Shown: positions 1 to 10,261, counted from the stretch's first letter. The stretch: DNA of 52,441 bases from a bacterium (GCA_021372615.1 JAJFUB010000070.1:1-52441), one strand, 5' to 3'. Program-made: numbers and translations. The notes: generated by a model from the sequence alone, not told the origin.

Positions 1-21
1 TCGGCGGCCAAACCCGCCGTC

Positions 22-70
22 GTGGGGGCTTCCCGCCCGCCTTGGCGTCGGGCGGGCTGGAAGCCCGCAC
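22..70. repeat. REP-like inverted repeat upstream of cinA
   Basis: The stretch reads GGGCTTCC then a CCCGCC arm, a short centre, then a GGGCGGG arm and GGAAGCCC, so it can fold into a long GC-rich hairpin. It lies outside any gene. It resembles the dispersed GGGCTTCC/GGAAGCCC palindromes often seen between genes in GC-rich bacterial genomes. No T-run follows it, so I do not call it a terminator. Confidence 0.55.
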
Positions 71-138
71 TACCCCACAGCGCACCTGGGGCCGCGCAAC
101 CTCGCTGACAACCGGGGGGGGCCAGGCCTGAGCCAGCC

Positions 139-168
139 TTGACGCCACCCCCCTGCTTCGACTAAAAT
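139..168 (+). promoter_or_regulatory. Predicted sigma70-type promoter for cinA operon
   Basis: TTGACG at 139-144 and TAAAAT at 163-168 are separated by 18 bases, close to the TTGACA-N17-TATAAT consensus. Transcription would start near 175, giving a leader of roughly 105 bases before the preferred cinA start at 282. It is the only good promoter match upstream of the cinA-thpR-recA-recX run. Confidence 0.55.
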
Positions 169-281
169 CCCATCGTTAGCAGCGCGTTAACATCATGCGC
201 GATTGAGTGTATTCGCGCGCTGTCATTCGTACATGTGTTCGCACCTTCCACTACAGCAATCCAATCAGGCAGCCACCACCC

Positions 282-1526
282 TTGAAAGCGGAAATCGTCT
301 CAGTTGGCACCGAGCTTCTGCTGGGCGAGATCGTTGATACCAATGCCTCAACTCTGTCGCAGAAACTGGCGGAACTGGGGATTGACGTCCACTACCGGCA
401 CACGGTGGGGGACAATCACACTCGCCTGACGGAAGTCATAGCGACTGCCCTTGGCCGGGCGGATATTGTCATACTCACGGGTGGCCTCGGCCCCACCGAG
501 GACGACCTCACCCGTGAGGCTATTGCGGCGGCCACCGGGCAGCCTCTGGTTCGTGTCCCCGAGTCCGAGCAGCGTCTCCGCGAGTTCTTCGCCGCGCGGA
601 ACCGCCCCCTCGCCGACAGCAACCTCAAGCAGGCTGACGCCCCCGTGGGCGCCGTCCACCTCGAGAACGTGTGCGGCACCGCGCCCGGCATCTTCATGCG
701 CTGGCAGGGCCGGCTGATCTTCGCGGCGCCCGGTCCCCCGACCGAGATGCGCGAGATGGCTCAGCGCAGCATCCTGCCGATCCTGCGGCAGGAACTCGGC
801 GGCGCCCAGCAACTCTTCACGCGGTCGCTGCAGCTCATGGATATCGGCGAGTCGCAGGTCGCCGACATCCTCGGGGACATCATCTCCGCCCAGACCGACC
901 CCACGCTGGCCCTGTACGCCGCCCCGGCCAATGTGCGTATCCGCATGGCCACCAAGGCGCCCGATGAGGCCTCGGCCGAGGCGAAGTTCGCCCCCGTCGA
1001 GGCCCGGATCCGCGAGCTGCTCGGCAACCATGTCTTTGGCCTCGACAGCCAGACCATGGCCGAGGTCGTCGAGCAACTCCTGCGCGAGCGCGGGCAGACA
1101 CTGGCGGTGGCCGAGAGCTGCACGGGCGGCCTGCTGGCCAGCCGCATCACAGACATCTCCGGCGCCTCCGATGTCTTCCTCGCGGGCGTCGTGTCCTACG
1201 CCAATGAGGCGAAGACCAGCCTCCTCGGGGTGCCGGCGGAGATCATCGCGGAGCACGGGGCGGTCAGCGAGGAGTGCGCCCGGGCCATGGCGGAAGGCGT
1301 ACGCCGCGTAGCCGGGGCCGACTATGGCCTGGCCACGACGGGCATCGCCGGGCCGACCGGCGGCACGGACGACAAGCCGGTGGGGCTGGTGTACATGGCC
1401 CTGGCCGACGAGCGTGGAACGATTGTGCAGAAGCAGTTCTGGCCGGGCACGCGCGAGCAGTTCAAGCAGCGCGTGTCGCAGATGGTGCTGGGCATGTTGC
1501 GCAAGAGGATACTGGGGGTCGAGTAA
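282..1526 (+). CDS. cinA: CinA-like protein / NMN amidohydrolase (PncC domain)
   Basis: CinA family protein of about 414 residues, the normal family length. The N-terminal MoCF-like domain starts directly with KAEIVSVGTELLLGE and contains GGLGPTEDD. The C-terminal PncC domain (from about residue 265) carries AVAESCTGGLLA, VVSYAN and TTGIAGPTGG. Family members recycle nicotinamide mononucleotide to nicotinic acid mononucleotide, and some act on ADP-ribose; the cellular role is pyridine-nucleotide salvage in the cytoplasm. In many bacteria the gene sits next to recA and is linked to competence, as it does here. The TTG at 282 was chosen because family homology begins there. An in-frame GTG at 207 would add 25 residues with no family similarity. 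Confidence 0.93.
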   Translation: MKAEIVSVGTELLLGEIVDTNASTLSQKLAELGIDVHYRHTVGDNHTRLTEVIATALGRADIVILTGGLGPTEDDLTREAIAAATGQPLVRVPESEQRLREFFAARNRPLADSNLKQADAPVGAVHLENVCGTAPGIFMRWQGRLIFAAPGPPTEMREMAQRSILPILRQELGGAQQLFTRSLQLMDIGESQVADILGDIISAQTDPTLALYAAPANVRIRMATKAPDEASAEAKFAPVEARIRELLGNHVFGLDSQTMAEVVEQLLRERGQTLAVAESCTGGLLASRITDISGASDVFLAGVVSYANEAKTSLLGVPAEIIAEHGAVSEECARAMAEGVRRVAGADYGLATTGIAGPTGGTDDKPVGLVYMALADERGTIVQKQFWPGTREQFKQRVSQMVLGMLRKRILGVE

Positions 1527-1538
1527 GGCGAGGCGGTC

Positions 1539-2132
1539 ATGGACCGGAAGCCTGACGACATCCTGCGGCTCTTCTTCGGAGTGCTGTTGCCATCGGACGT
1601 GCAGGAGGAGATGGGGGCGCTGCAGCAGCGTCTGGCGGCCTCCGGGGTGCGGGTCAAGTGGGTCGAGCCGCACAACCTGCACGTGACGCTCAAGTTCCTG
1701 GGCGAGATGCAGGCCCTGGTGTTGCGTGACCTGAAGCTGCTCGGGCACAAGCTGGCCGCCGAGATGCCCCCCTGGACGGCACGGTTGCAGGGCCTGGGCG
1801 CTTTCCCGAAGCTGGCGCGGCCGCAGACCCTATGGGTCGGCCTCGGCGAGGGCGAGGAGCCGATGGCGCACCTGGGCAAGCACCTGAACCAGAAGCTCGA
1901 ACACGAGATGATCGCCGCGACGGACACGAAGCCCTTCCACCCGCACTGCACATTGGGGCGGGTCAAGCAGGAGACGGGGCTGCGCGGCCTGACTGAGCTG
2001 GTCCATCGGGAGATGGAGTTCACCAGCCAGCCTTTCAGGTGCGATCACTTCGAGTTGATGTGCAGTACGCCGTCCGCCGCCGGGCCCACCTACGAAGTGC
2101 TGGCGGAGTTCGACCTGGGCACGCGCGGCTGA
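1539..2132 (+). CDS. thpR: RNA 2',3'-cyclic phosphodiesterase (2'-5' RNA ligase family)
   Basis: 197-residue member of the 2H phosphoesterase superfamily. Both catalytic HxT motifs are present: H48-V-T50 in the segment [11 protein letters not shown], and H136-C-T138 in HPHCTLGRV. Homologues hydrolyse 2',3'-cyclic phosphodiester ends of RNA to 2'-phosphates and can join tRNA halves in vitro; the in vivo substrate is generally unknown. It starts 12 bases after the cinA stop and ends 40 bases before recA, so it is probably cotranscribed with them. The cinA-thpR-recA order recurs in several Gram-positive-like phyla. The function call comes from motifs and family membership. Confidence 0.9.
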   Translation: MDRKPDDILRLFFGVLLPSDVQEEMGALQQRLAASGVRVKWVEPHNLHVTLKFLGEMQALVLRDLKLLGHKLAAEMPPWTARLQGLGAFPKLARPQTLWVGLGEGEEPMAHLGKHLNQKLEHEMIAATDTKPFHPHCTLGRVKQETGLRGLTELVHREMEFTSQPFRCDHFELMCSTPSAAGPTYEVLAEFDLGTRG

Positions 2133-2172
2133 GCGGCCAGCCCGCTCGGATACTACTCGGGAGGGGAAGACT

Positions 2173-3240
<1,068 letters not shown>

Positions 3241-3282
3241 CGTCGTGCGCCGGACCTGCCTTGTGACCTCAAATGGGAGGGG

Positions 3283-3951
3283 GTGAGCGTGGCCGAGGAA
3301 CACGTGATCACCGCACTGTCGCAGGGCCGCAGACGGGGGCGGGTCGCCGTCCTGGTGGATGGCGAGCCGGTGTTGGACTTGCCGAAGGCCTTTGCCGAAC
3401 AGGTGGGACTAGTCGTCGGGCGTAGCCTCTCGCCCGCAACGCAAGATGAGATCCGCCGGCAGGCGGCACAGCATGAGGCGCGAGTGGTGGCGGTACGGAT
3501 GCTGGGTCGTCGCGCGCTGACGCAGGCCGAACTGCGTCGGCGTCTGTTCAGCCGTGGGCTGCCCGAGGAGGCGGTTGCGGCCACGGTAGACTGGCTGACG
3601 GACCTCGGGTACCTCAACGACGAGCAGTACGCCGAGCGGCGCTGGGAGACGCTCCGCCAGCGTCGGATGGGCACCCAGGGAATCGTGTACACGCTACGAC
3701 ACGAGGGGGTGCCCGGAGAAGTCGCCGACGAGATTCGGTCCCGACAGGATGACTCCGCGCAGGATGAAGCGCTCGCCAGCGAACTGGCCGAGCAGCGCAA
3801 TGCGGACCTGCAGCGGGTTCCCTGGCCTCAGCGCCGGCAGCGCCTCTACATGTTCCTGGCGCGCCGCGGCTTCGAGGCGCAGACCATCAATACTGTAGTC
3901 GGCAGACTGGAACCGGCGGATGACTCGTCCGAGGTGAGTGAAGAGGCATAA
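3283..3951 (+). CDS. recX: RecX regulator of RecA
   Basis: 222-residue RecX family protein. The characteristic tandem three-helix repeats are visible, for example the motif around [18 protein letters not shown] (about residues 85-105) and the following [15 protein letters not shown]. RecX binds RecA filaments and limits their growth or activity. It lies 42 bases downstream of recA, the usual arrangement, and overlaps the upstream part of the rny reading frame. Two in-frame GTG codons compete as start: 3283, which almost touches the GGGAGGGG ribosome-binding site, and 3289, whose spacing is better. I kept the longer form, and the true protein may be two residues shorter. Confidence 0.93.
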   Translation: MSVAEEHVITALSQGRRRGRVAVLVDGEPVLDLPKAFAEQVGLVVGRSLSPATQDEIRRQAAQHEARVVAVRMLGRRALTQAELRRRLFSRGLPEEAVAATVDWLTDLGYLNDEQYAERRWETLRQRRMGTQGIVYTLRHEGVPGEVADEIRSRQDDSAQDEALASELAEQRNADLQRVPWPQRRQRLYMFLARRGFEAQTINTVVGRLEPADDSSEVSEEA

Positions 3952-3967
3952 ACGCGGAGGTGGACGG

Positions 3968-5521
3968 ATGTCCGCTGTTAACATACCCTTGATTGTAGTG
4001 ACCGCAGTTAGCATCGCTGCCGCAGTAGTCGCCTGGTGGTACTATGGCGCGCGCTCAGCCCAAGCGACGGGGGATCTTCAGGGCAAGATTGACGACGCCG
4101 AGAAGCTCCGTGCCCAGTTGCAGAAGACCATTGAGGCCGAACGTCGGGAAGCGCAGCTAGCCGCTAAGGAAGAGATGATCCGCCTCAAGGCGGAAGTGGA
4201 GAAAGACAACAAGTCGGCGCGCGTCGAGATTGACCGCGCCAAGAAGCGCCTGGAAGAACGCGAAGACGCTGTCGAGCGCAAGAAACAGGACCTGGACAAG
4301 CACGCTCAGAAGCTCGAAGACCGCGAGCGCGGCCTGGAAGCCAAAGAGCAAGAAGCCCTCGACCTCATCAAGGAGCGCCGCCGGGCCCTGGAGCAGGTCG
4401 CGCACCTGACCACCCAGGAAGCCAAGGATGCCCTGCTGCACGAAGTGGAGCAGGAGATCGCCGACGAGACGACCGTCATCATCGGCCGCGCCGAGCGCGA
4501 GGCCCGCGAAGAGGGCCGCCGTAAGGCCTCCTGGATCATCGGCCAGGCCATCCAGCGCTGTGCCGTCGAGCAGACCACGGAGACCACCGTCTCGGTCGTG
4601 CCGCTGCCCAGCGATGAGATGAAGGGCCGCATCATCGGCCGCGAAGGCCGCAACATCCGCGCCTTCGAGCAACTGACGGGCATTGACCTCATCGTGGACG
4701 ATACCCCCGAGGCCGTCGTGCTCTCGGGCTTCGACCCTGTGCGGCGCGAGACGGCCCGCGTGGCCCTCGAGAGCCTGCTCACCGACGGCCGCATCCACCC
4801 GGGCCGCATCGAGGAGACGGTCGAGAAGGCCAAGGAGAACGTCGAGGAGCGCATTAAGGAAGCCGCCGAGAAGGCCTGTTTTGAGACCGGCGTCTCGGGG
4901 CTGCACCCGGAGATCATGCGCCTCATCGGCCGTCTGCATTTCCGCACCAGCTACGGACAGAACGTGCTCAACCACTCCATCGAGGTGTCCCACCTGGCCG
5001 GCGCCATGGCCGGCGAGTTGGGCGGCCGCGTCGGCATCGCCCGACGCGCGGGCCTGCTGCATGACCTGGGCAAGGCCGTGGACTTCGAGCGCGACGGCTC
5101 ACACGCGCAGATCGGCGCCGACATCGCCAGCAACCGCGGGGAGCATGGCGTGGTCGTGGAGTCGATCCTGGCCCATCACGAGGAAGTGGAGATCAAGTCC
5201 CTGGAGGCGGCGCTGGTGCAGGCCGCCGACGCCATCTCGGCCTCCCGTCCCGGCGCCCGCCGCGAGACGCTGGAGAAGTACCTCAAGCGCCTCGAAGAGC
5301 TGGAGACCATCGCCCACAGCTTCGACGGCGTGGACAAGGTCTATGCCATCCAGGCCGGCCGCGAGGTGCGGGTCATCGTCAAGCCGGACAAGATTGACGA
5401 CCTGTCCGCCCACAAGATGGCCAAGGGCATGGTGGACCGCATCGAGAGCGAGATGGACTACCCCGGACAGATCCGGGTCACGGTCATCCGCGAGACGCGG
5501 GCCGTGGAGTACGCCAAGTAA
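3968..5521 (+). CDS. rny: Ribonuclease Y
   Basis: 517-residue RNase Y, the membrane-anchored endoribonuclease that starts mRNA decay in Firmicutes-like bacteria; B. subtilis RNase Y is about 520 residues. Domains in order: one N-terminal membrane helix ([18 protein letters not shown]), a long charged coiled coil to about residue 200, a KH domain with [10 protein letters not shown] (about residue 218), and an HD domain with metal-binding HDLGKA (about residue 365) and ILAHHEE. The ATG at 3968 was chosen because GCGGAGGTGG precedes it and the membrane helix follows directly. An upstream start at 3938 would overlap recX and add a basic leader. It is followed by a strong palindrome before ymdB. 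Confidence 0.96.
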   Translation: MSAVNIPLIVVTAVSIAAAVVAWWYYGARSAQATGDLQGKIDDAEKLRAQLQKTIEAERREAQLAAKEEMIRLKAEVEKDNKSARVEIDRAKKRLEEREDAVERKKQDLDKHAQKLEDRERGLEAKEQEALDLIKERRRALEQVAHLTTQEAKDALLHEVEQEIADETTVIIGRAEREAREEGRRKASWIIGQAIQRCAVEQTTETTVSVVPLPSDEMKGRIIGREGRNIRAFEQLTGIDLIVDDTPEAVVLSGFDPVRRETARVALESLLTDGRIHPGRIEETVEKAKENVEERIKEAAEKACFETGVSGLHPEIMRLIGRLHFRTSYGQNVLNHSIEVSHLAGAMAGELGGRVGIARRAGLLHDLGKAVDFERDGSHAQIGADIASNRGEHGVVVESILAHHEEVEIKSLEAALVQAADAISASRPGARRETLEKYLKRLEELETIAHSFDGVDKVYAIQAGREVRVIVKPDKIDDLSAHKMAKGMVDRIESEMDYPGQIRVTVIRETRAVEYAK

Positions 5522-5572
5522 GACAACCGGGTCGTGCTGAGGGGAGTCGGCATGGCTCCCGGTAAGGAGCGT

Positions 5573-5598
5573 CCGGGCCCGCCGCTTGGCGGGCCCGG
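5573..5598 (+). repeat. Perfect 11-bp hairpin between rny and ymdB
   Basis: CCGGGCCCGCC, a four-base loop GCTT, then GGCGGGCCCGG give a perfect stem. No U-rich tail follows, so it is not a standard intrinsic terminator. It may stabilise the upstream 3' end or mark an RNA-processing boundary, which would be apt next to an RNase gene. It stops 33 bases before the ymdB start. Confidence 0.7.
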
Positions 5599-5630
5599 TG
5601 GTTAGCGGAGATGGTCTGCGGAGGTGCGAT

Positions 5631-6440
5631 GTGAAGATCTGCTTCGTCGGTGACATCGTCGGCCGGCCCGGGCGGCGGGCTCTGGTCCTCGCCCTGCCAC
5701 AGATCGTGGACAAGCACGGCTGCGAGTTCGTCATCGCCAACGGCGAGAACGCCGCCGCGGGCTTCGGCATCAGCCGCAAGGTGGCCGACGAGATGTTCGC
5801 CGCCGGGGTGGATGTGCTTACCAGCGGCAACCACATCTGGGCGGATAAGGAGGCCCCGCAGCTCCTGGCCGAGACCGACCGCATCCTGCGCCCGGCCAAC
5901 TTCCCCGCCGAGAACCCCGGCTATGGCAGCGGCGTCTACGAGACTCACAACGGCCACACTGTGGCCGTCATCAACCTGATCGGCCGCATCTTCATGGACC
6001 CGGCCGACAGCCCCTTCGTGCGCGGTGATGAGGAACTCGCGAAGGTCTCCAGCGCCGACGCCATCATCATGGACGTCCATGCCGAGGCGACCTCGGAGAA
6101 GATGGCCCTGGCCCACTACTTCGACGGTCGCGCGTCGGCGGTCATCGGCACCCACACCCATGTCATGACCGCCGATGAGCAGATTCTGCCCGGTGGCACG
6201 GCCTACATCACCGACTGCGGGATGACCGGCCCGCCCAACACGATCATCGGCATCGAGAAGGACCTGGCGCTGCGCCGGTTCTTGACCGGCCGGCCCGTCC
6301 GCTTCGAGGTGCCCAAGACGGGCCCGGCGATACTGTCGGCGGTAGTAGTGGACGTATCTCTTGACAACAAAGCGGCTCTCGATATACAAAGGATTTCCCT
6401 GCACATAACGGAGAGGAACCCGGACCTGGTTGAGTTGTGA
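5631..6440 (+). CDS. ymdB: YmdB-type metallophosphoesterase (2',3'-cAMP phosphodiesterase family)
   Basis: 269-residue calcineurin-like phosphoesterase of the TIGR00282/YmdB family. Metal-binding segments visible: FVGDIVGRPGRR at the N-terminus, ANGENAAAG, SGNHIW and GTHTHVMTAD. B. subtilis YmdB hydrolyses 2',3'-cyclic AMP and affects RNA levels and the biofilm/motility switch, and Deinococcus DR1281 is a structural homologue. The rny-ymdB-spoVS order seen here is the classic Firmicutes order, which supports the assignment. The GTG at 5631 is preceded by GGAGGTGCGAT at good spacing and opens straight into the first metal motif, so the extra 15 codons upstream are not used. The exact substrate in this organism is unknown. 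Confidence 0.93.
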   Translation: MKICFVGDIVGRPGRRALVLALPQIVDKHGCEFVIANGENAAAGFGISRKVADEMFAAGVDVLTSGNHIWADKEAPQLLAETDRILRPANFPAENPGYGSGVYETHNGHTVAVINLIGRIFMDPADSPFVRGDEELAKVSSADAIIMDVHAEATSEKMALAHYFDGRASAVIGTHTHVMTADEQILPGGTAYITDCGMTGPPNTIIGIEKDLALRRFLTGRPVRFEVPKTGPAILSAVVVDVSLDNKAALDIQRISLHITERNPDLVEL

Positions 6441-6611
6441 CCATCGGCATATCTGAAGGGGCTTGAGCGTGGGGTTGGAGCGAAGCAGCCAGCGATTATC
6501 AAGCAACACTGTAACCAGTTCGCAGCAGAGCATCAGCATCGTAGCGGCACGGCCGCGTGGGGCGCACGCGGCCAGTGACGTCAGCATCGCAGCATGAAGG
6601 GGGCACCTTCG

Positions 6612-6872
6612 TTGAGTGTCTTGAAGGTCAAGTCAACGTCGGACCCAAACAAGGTCGCGGGGGCGCTGGCCGGCACGATCAGGGAAGTCGGCAAGGCGGA
6701 GATGCAGACGATTGGCGCGGGCGCGCTGAATCAGGCCATCAAGTCTCTGGCCATCGCCCGCGGCTTCCTGGCGCCTTCCGGCATTGATCTGGTGTGCTAT
6801 CCGGCCTTCGTGGACGTAGACATTGATGGCAGCGAGCGCACCGCGATCCGCCTCTTCATCGAGCCGCGTTAG
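6612..6872 (+). CDS. spoVS: Stage V sporulation protein S (SpoVS)
   Basis: 86-residue SpoVS, an Alba-like small protein. It is strongly conserved: SVLKVKSTSDPNKVAGALAG, then IGAGALNQAIKSLAIARGF and a C-terminal ERTAIRLFIEPR. In B. subtilis spoVS is needed for late spore coat and cortex development, but the gene is also found in non-sporulating phyla, so its presence does not show sporulation. The TTG at 6612 is preferred because AAGGGGG lies about eight bases upstream and the protein then aligns end to end with B. subtilis SpoVS. An ATG at 6594 would add six residues. About 170 bases separate it from ymdB, so it may have its own promoter, although I see none that is convincing. Confidence 0.95.
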   Translation: MSVLKVKSTSDPNKVAGALAGTIREVGKAEMQTIGAGALNQAIKSLAIARGFLAPSGIDLVCYPAFVDVDIDGSERTAIRLFIEPR

Positions 6873-6892
6873 GCGCTACACCAAACAGCTAG

Positions 6893-6921
6893 AGGCGCTG
6901 TCTGCACCGCAGGCAGCGCCT
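6893..6921 (+). terminator. Intrinsic terminator after spoVS
   Basis: AGGCGCTGTCTGC, loop ACC and GCAGGCAGCGCCT form a 13-bp stem with one G-T wobble, followed by CGTTCTGTGT. It sits 20 bases after the spoVS stop and before the convergent alpha-galactosidase gene, so it may serve both strands. Confidence 0.7.
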
Positions 6922-6961
6922 CGTTCTGTGTCCCGGTCCGGGCCGCACTGGGGCAGCCCCT

Positions 6962-8923
6962 CTACGACAGCCGGCGATACACCAGCACCCTCGTCCCCGG
7001 CTGCTCGCGGATCGTGACCCTCAGGCCGGCCGCCAGGTCAGCCCCGCTCCTCTCCCCCATCTCGCCGTCGTCCAAGTCCTCCAGCACATAGGTCGCCGCC
7101 TCATCCAGGCCGTGTAGCTGCGCCACGATTGCGGCCTGCGGGCTCTGGGGGCGACGGAAGGCGATGACACAGCCCTCCCCCAGATCGGGCCGGTCGAACT
7201 GCCACGCCGCCCACGCCTCGTTGTCCAGGCTGTAGCCCTGCAGCGGAGTGAAGTCGCCGTAGAAGTACGGGCGCAGCCGCTGCTGCTGTTGCATCATCTG
7301 CCGCAGCCAGTCCACCGGCGCGAAGTCCACCGCGTCGCGCTCGTAGATGTTGGTGGTGATGACCAACCCCGGGCTCAGGGCGCTGCGGAAGCCGTAGGCA
7401 TCGAAGCGCTCGCACACCCCGGCCGACAGCGGCACCCACAGCGACAGGCCGTGCGTCTGGCTCTGCAGCCCCACCGGGTCGTAGCCGGGGAAGCACTGGT
7501 AGTCGCTGCGCCACAGCGCAACGGAGCGCGAGATCATCTCCAGGTCAATCCGCCGCCCGCCGCTGGAGCAGTTGTCAATCATCAGGCCGGGGTGCCGTTC
7601 CAGCAGTTCGTCCCACATCGCGTACAGGCCCTCGATGTGGCGGATCTCACTCATGCCGATGCGGTCAGGCGCGTCCGCCGCCTCCCAGTAGGGGGCCGGA
7701 TCGGTGTTGAAGTCCTGCCGGTAGCACGTCACCTGCCCGTCGCTGATGAGCCCCGAGAGCAGGTCCGTCATGGCCTGCCGGGCCGCGGGGAGCCCCAGGT
7801 TGAACAGGAAGTTCGGCCCGATGGGCCCCAGCAGCCACTCGGGCTGCTCGCGGGTGAAGAAGGTGCCCTCAAAGACCCGCTCTGGCTCCACCCACAGCAC
7901 GAAGCCCAGGCCCATCTCGCGCAAGGCCTTGCCGACGGGGCCCAGCCCCTCGGGATACGGCCCCTTGTTGGGCCACCAGTTGCCCACGTGCCGTCCCCAC
8001 TCGCTGTTGAAGACCGTCGAGTCCTCGCGGAACCTCCCGTCGCCATACCAACCCGCGTCAATCCAGAAGTACTCCAGCGGCAGGTCACGCTCGCGCCACC
8101 AGCGGGCCTTGGCGACCTGCTGCGCTGCCGTGTTCTCGCCCCAGACGGCGTTGCACACGGGCGCCTGCAGCGGCTCGCCGTTCCTCTGCGGGGTGTAGTG
8201 GCGCAGGATCAGGCGCCGCAGCATGTTGTGCCCGTGCAGGCGCTCGCCCTGCCAGAACAGGAGCAGCATCCGCGGGGTACGGATGCTCTCGCCTGGCAGC
8301 AGCCGCAGGTGCGTCTTCTGCATTCCGGCGCGCAGGCGCATCCCCTCGGGCTGACGGGCGAACTCCGCCTGCCAGGAGCCAGTCCAGCCGATGGCGCCGA
8401 TGAGCCCATGGTCGCCCGACTCCAGGTTGAAGAAGGGCAGGCAGTGGTATGACGAACGCCCGAGAGAGGAGTGGATGGTCCGCGTCGGGTGGTTGTAGAA
8501 GGTGGCCTGCTGGGGGGCGAAGTCCTCGAGGTCGCAGTCGCTGCCCTTCGCCCAATGCAGCACCGTGTTCGGGCCGAGGTCGGTGAAGACGCAGTCGAGG
8601 GGCCGGATGTCACTGAGAACCGGGGTCGGCTCAGGGCCCACGTTGGTCAGGCGCACGACCCACTCCACGGCCGGCAGATCGTCGTAGCAGCGGGCTGAGA
8701 CCTGCACCTGCAGGCCGCCGGCGGGGTCGGTCCACACCACAGTACGGTCGTGTGAGCCATCGCCGGGGGCCTCGGACTGCTCCACCGACCACCGAGGGAG
8801 CAACTCGGCAAGCGGCTGGTCGCCGCACGTACAGGACAGCGGCGGCGGCGCGCCGGCGGCCATGGCGCCCTCGAACCAGGCGCGACATCGGGACATCTCG
8901 GCAGCGAGAGGCTGGCTGGACAT
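6962..8923 (-). CDS. GH36-family alpha-galactosidase
   Basis: 653-residue glycoside hydrolase of family GH36 (melibiase-like). An N-terminal beta-sandwich domain is followed by the TIM barrel: WIDAGWYGDGRF (about residue 288), VLWVEPERV (about 343), the nucleophile segment CYRQDFN with D404, then NCSSGGRRID, and W-R-S-D474 as the likely acid/base. The 70-residue gap between D404 and D474 equals that of characterised GH36 enzymes, which carry KWD and SD motifs at these places. It should release terminal alpha-galactose from oligosaccharides or polysaccharides. No signal peptide is seen, so it is probably cytoplasmic. It is the last gene of a minus-strand run of secreted proteins and starts 42 bases after the preceding gene. 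Substrate specificity is inferred only. Confidence 0.88.
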   Translation of the reverse strand: MSSQPLAAEMSRCRAWFEGAMAAGAPPPLSCTCGDQPLAELLPRWSVEQSEAPGDGSHDRTVVWTDPAGGLQVQVSARCYDDLPAVEWVVRLTNVGPEPTPVLSDIRPLDCVFTDLGPNTVLHWAKGSDCDLEDFAPQQATFYNHPTRTIHSSLGRSSYHCLPFFNLESGDHGLIGAIGWTGSWQAEFARQPEGMRLRAGMQKTHLRLLPGESIRTPRMLLLFWQGERLHGHNMLRRLILRHYTPQRNGEPLQAPVCNAVWGENTAAQQVAKARWWRERDLPLEYFWIDAGWYGDGRFREDSTVFNSEWGRHVGNWWPNKGPYPEGLGPVGKALREMGLGFVLWVEPERVFEGTFFTREQPEWLLGPIGPNFLFNLGLPAARQAMTDLLSGLISDGQVTCYRQDFNTDPAPYWEAADAPDRIGMSEIRHIEGLYAMWDELLERHPGLMIDNCSSGGRRIDLEMISRSVALWRSDYQCFPGYDPVGLQSQTHGLSLWVPLSAGVCERFDAYGFRSALSPGLVITTNIYERDAVDFAPVDWLRQMMQQQQRLRPYFYGDFTPLQGYSLDNEAWAAWQFDRPDLGEGCVIAFRRPQSPQAAIVAQLHGLDEAATYVLEDLDDGEMGERSGADLAAGLRVTIREQPGTRVLVYRRLS

Positions 8924-8965
8924 GTGGAGAGCTCCCCGGGCAGAGTGAAGCGCTTGAAGCGCGTG

Positions 8966-10261
8966 CTACGGAGCAACGGTGAACGGGATCAGACCGAGCG
9001 TCTGCTCGCCGGCTTTGAGCACCACGAACCACTGGCCGCGCGGGAACGCCTCGGTGTCGGTCGGGTAGAAGGTGACGACGAACTCGTCCTTCTCCCTGGC
9101 CTCCACCAACGTGCGCCGCTTGGTCTTGGCGTCGTGGTACAGGGTCACAAGCAGTTGCGCCTGCGGCGGCGTCTGCACGGCGCGCACGTACAGGTACACC
9201 GTGGAGCTGCCGGCGGGCATGACATCGCTCGGTTCCACGCCCCGGTTGTCCGCCGTGCGGCGGCTACCGACGATGGCTGTCAGCACCGGCGTCTCGAGCT
9301 TCCCCCCCTGGCCGGAGGGCGTGCCCTCGGGCACCTGTGGGCGGCCGCCGACGGTCGGGGGCATCGTCCCCGGCATCGTCCCGGGAGTGCCCGGCGTCCC
9401 CGTCGTGGGTGGCGGTGTCGTCGTGGTGCCCCCGGTGGGGCCGGGGGGCGGCGTGCCACCCGCCGTCGCGGTCCCGCCGCCCTGGTTCCCTGTCGTCGGA
9501 GGGGGTGTTGTGGTGCCCCCGGTGGGGCCGGGGGGCGTCGTGCCGCCCGCCGTCGTGGTCCCGCCGCCCTGATTGCCCGTCGGCGGCGGGGGCGTCGTGG
9601 TGCCCCCGGTGGGGCCGGGAGGCGTCGTGCCGCCCGCCGTCGTGGTCCCCCCGCCCTGGTTGCCCGTCGTCGGCGGGGGTGTGCCCCCGCCCCCATTGCC
9701 CGACCATGGCGGCGGGGCGGTCGCCCCCTTCTCCACGGCGAAGGGCGGCAGACGCAACGTCAGCGGCTGCGGGTTGGTGAGGCCCGCGCCCTCGCAGGCC
9801 AACTGCGGGCAGTTGAGCTCAATCCTGACGAAGCCCAGACCTTCGCCGCCGGTGCCGGTGACCGTGCCATTGCCGCGGAGGTTGCCGACCGCGCCGTCCG
9901 CACCCGTGAACGTCCCCGAGACGTCGGCTGTGCCCGTGATGGAGTCGGGCGCCCTGGCGTCGAAGCTGCCATTGACACGGACGGTGAGCTGGTACTTGCC
10001 GGCAGCCCGACCACCGGCGGCCAGTTGCGGGCCGGTCTGGTTGGTGGTCGGCAGACCGAGGGTGACGTCACCGGCGATGGCGCCGGCCGGAACGCAGTTG
10101 AGCGTGCCGGTCATCACGCGACCGTCGGCCTGCACATCGAGCTTGGCGGTGAAGGCCAGTGCGGCCGAGGCGGTCGCGAGCATCGCGGCCACCATCATGG
10201 CTGGCGCCGCCTGCCTCGCTATTGCTGCTGCTCGCCCATGAGCACCTTGAGTTCCGGACAT
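8966..10261 (-). CDS. Secreted protein with Gly/Thr/Pro repeat linker, unknown function
   Basis: 431-residue protein of unknown function. From the ATG at 10261 it opens with a basic stretch and a hydrophobic segment (APAMMVAAMLATASAALA) typical of a Sec signal peptide. A compact N-terminal domain of about 140 residues follows. Next comes a low-complexity linker made of three near-identical 29-30 residue units rich in Gly, Thr and Pro, and a C-terminal domain of about 120 residues with beta-strand character ending in GLIPFTVAP. The start at 10261 has AAGGTGG seven bases upstream and lies 43 bases inside the preceding gene, suggesting translational coupling. An ATG at 10198 is the alternative. 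It belongs to the HtrA/paralog block and is probably an extracytoplasmic partner of those proteins; this is inference from context. Confidence 0.75.
   Translation of the reverse strand: MSGTQGAHGRAAAIARQAAPAMMVAAMLATASAALAFTAKLDVQADGRVMTGTLNCVPAGAIAGDVTLGLPTTNQTGPQLAAGGRAAGKYQLTVRVNGSFDARAPDSITGTADVSGTFTGADGAVGNLRGNGTVTGTGGEGLGFVRIELNCPQLACEGAGLTNPQPLTLRLPPFAVEKGATAPPPWSGNGGGGTPPPTTGNQGGGTTTAGGTTPPGPTGGTTTPPPPTGNQGGGTTTAGGTTPPGPTGGTTTPPPTTGNQGGGTATAGGTPPPGPTGGTTTTPPPTTGTPGTPGTMPGTMPPTVGGRPQVPEGTPSGQGGKLETPVLTAIVGSRRTADNRGVEPSDVMPAGSSTVYLYVRAVQTPPQAQLLVTLYHDAKTKRRTLVEAREKDEFVVTFYPTDTEAFPRGQWFVVLKAGEQTLGLIPFTVAP
9404..9667 (-). repeat. Three tandem 87-90 bp coding repeats (Gly/Thr/Pro linker)
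   Basis: Three consecutive copies encode units that begin TGNQGGGTTTAGG and end in TGGTTTPPP(P/T). Copies one and two are 29 residues and copy three is 30, with only a few substitutions. The near identity at DNA level suggests recent expansion by slippage or unequal recombination, and copy number may vary between strains. Confidence 0.85.

Noticed and set aside
348-1748. 466-codon minus-strand open frame opposite cinA
   Set aside because: It is antisense to a clear CinA protein with biased shadow composition (His, Gln, Arg).
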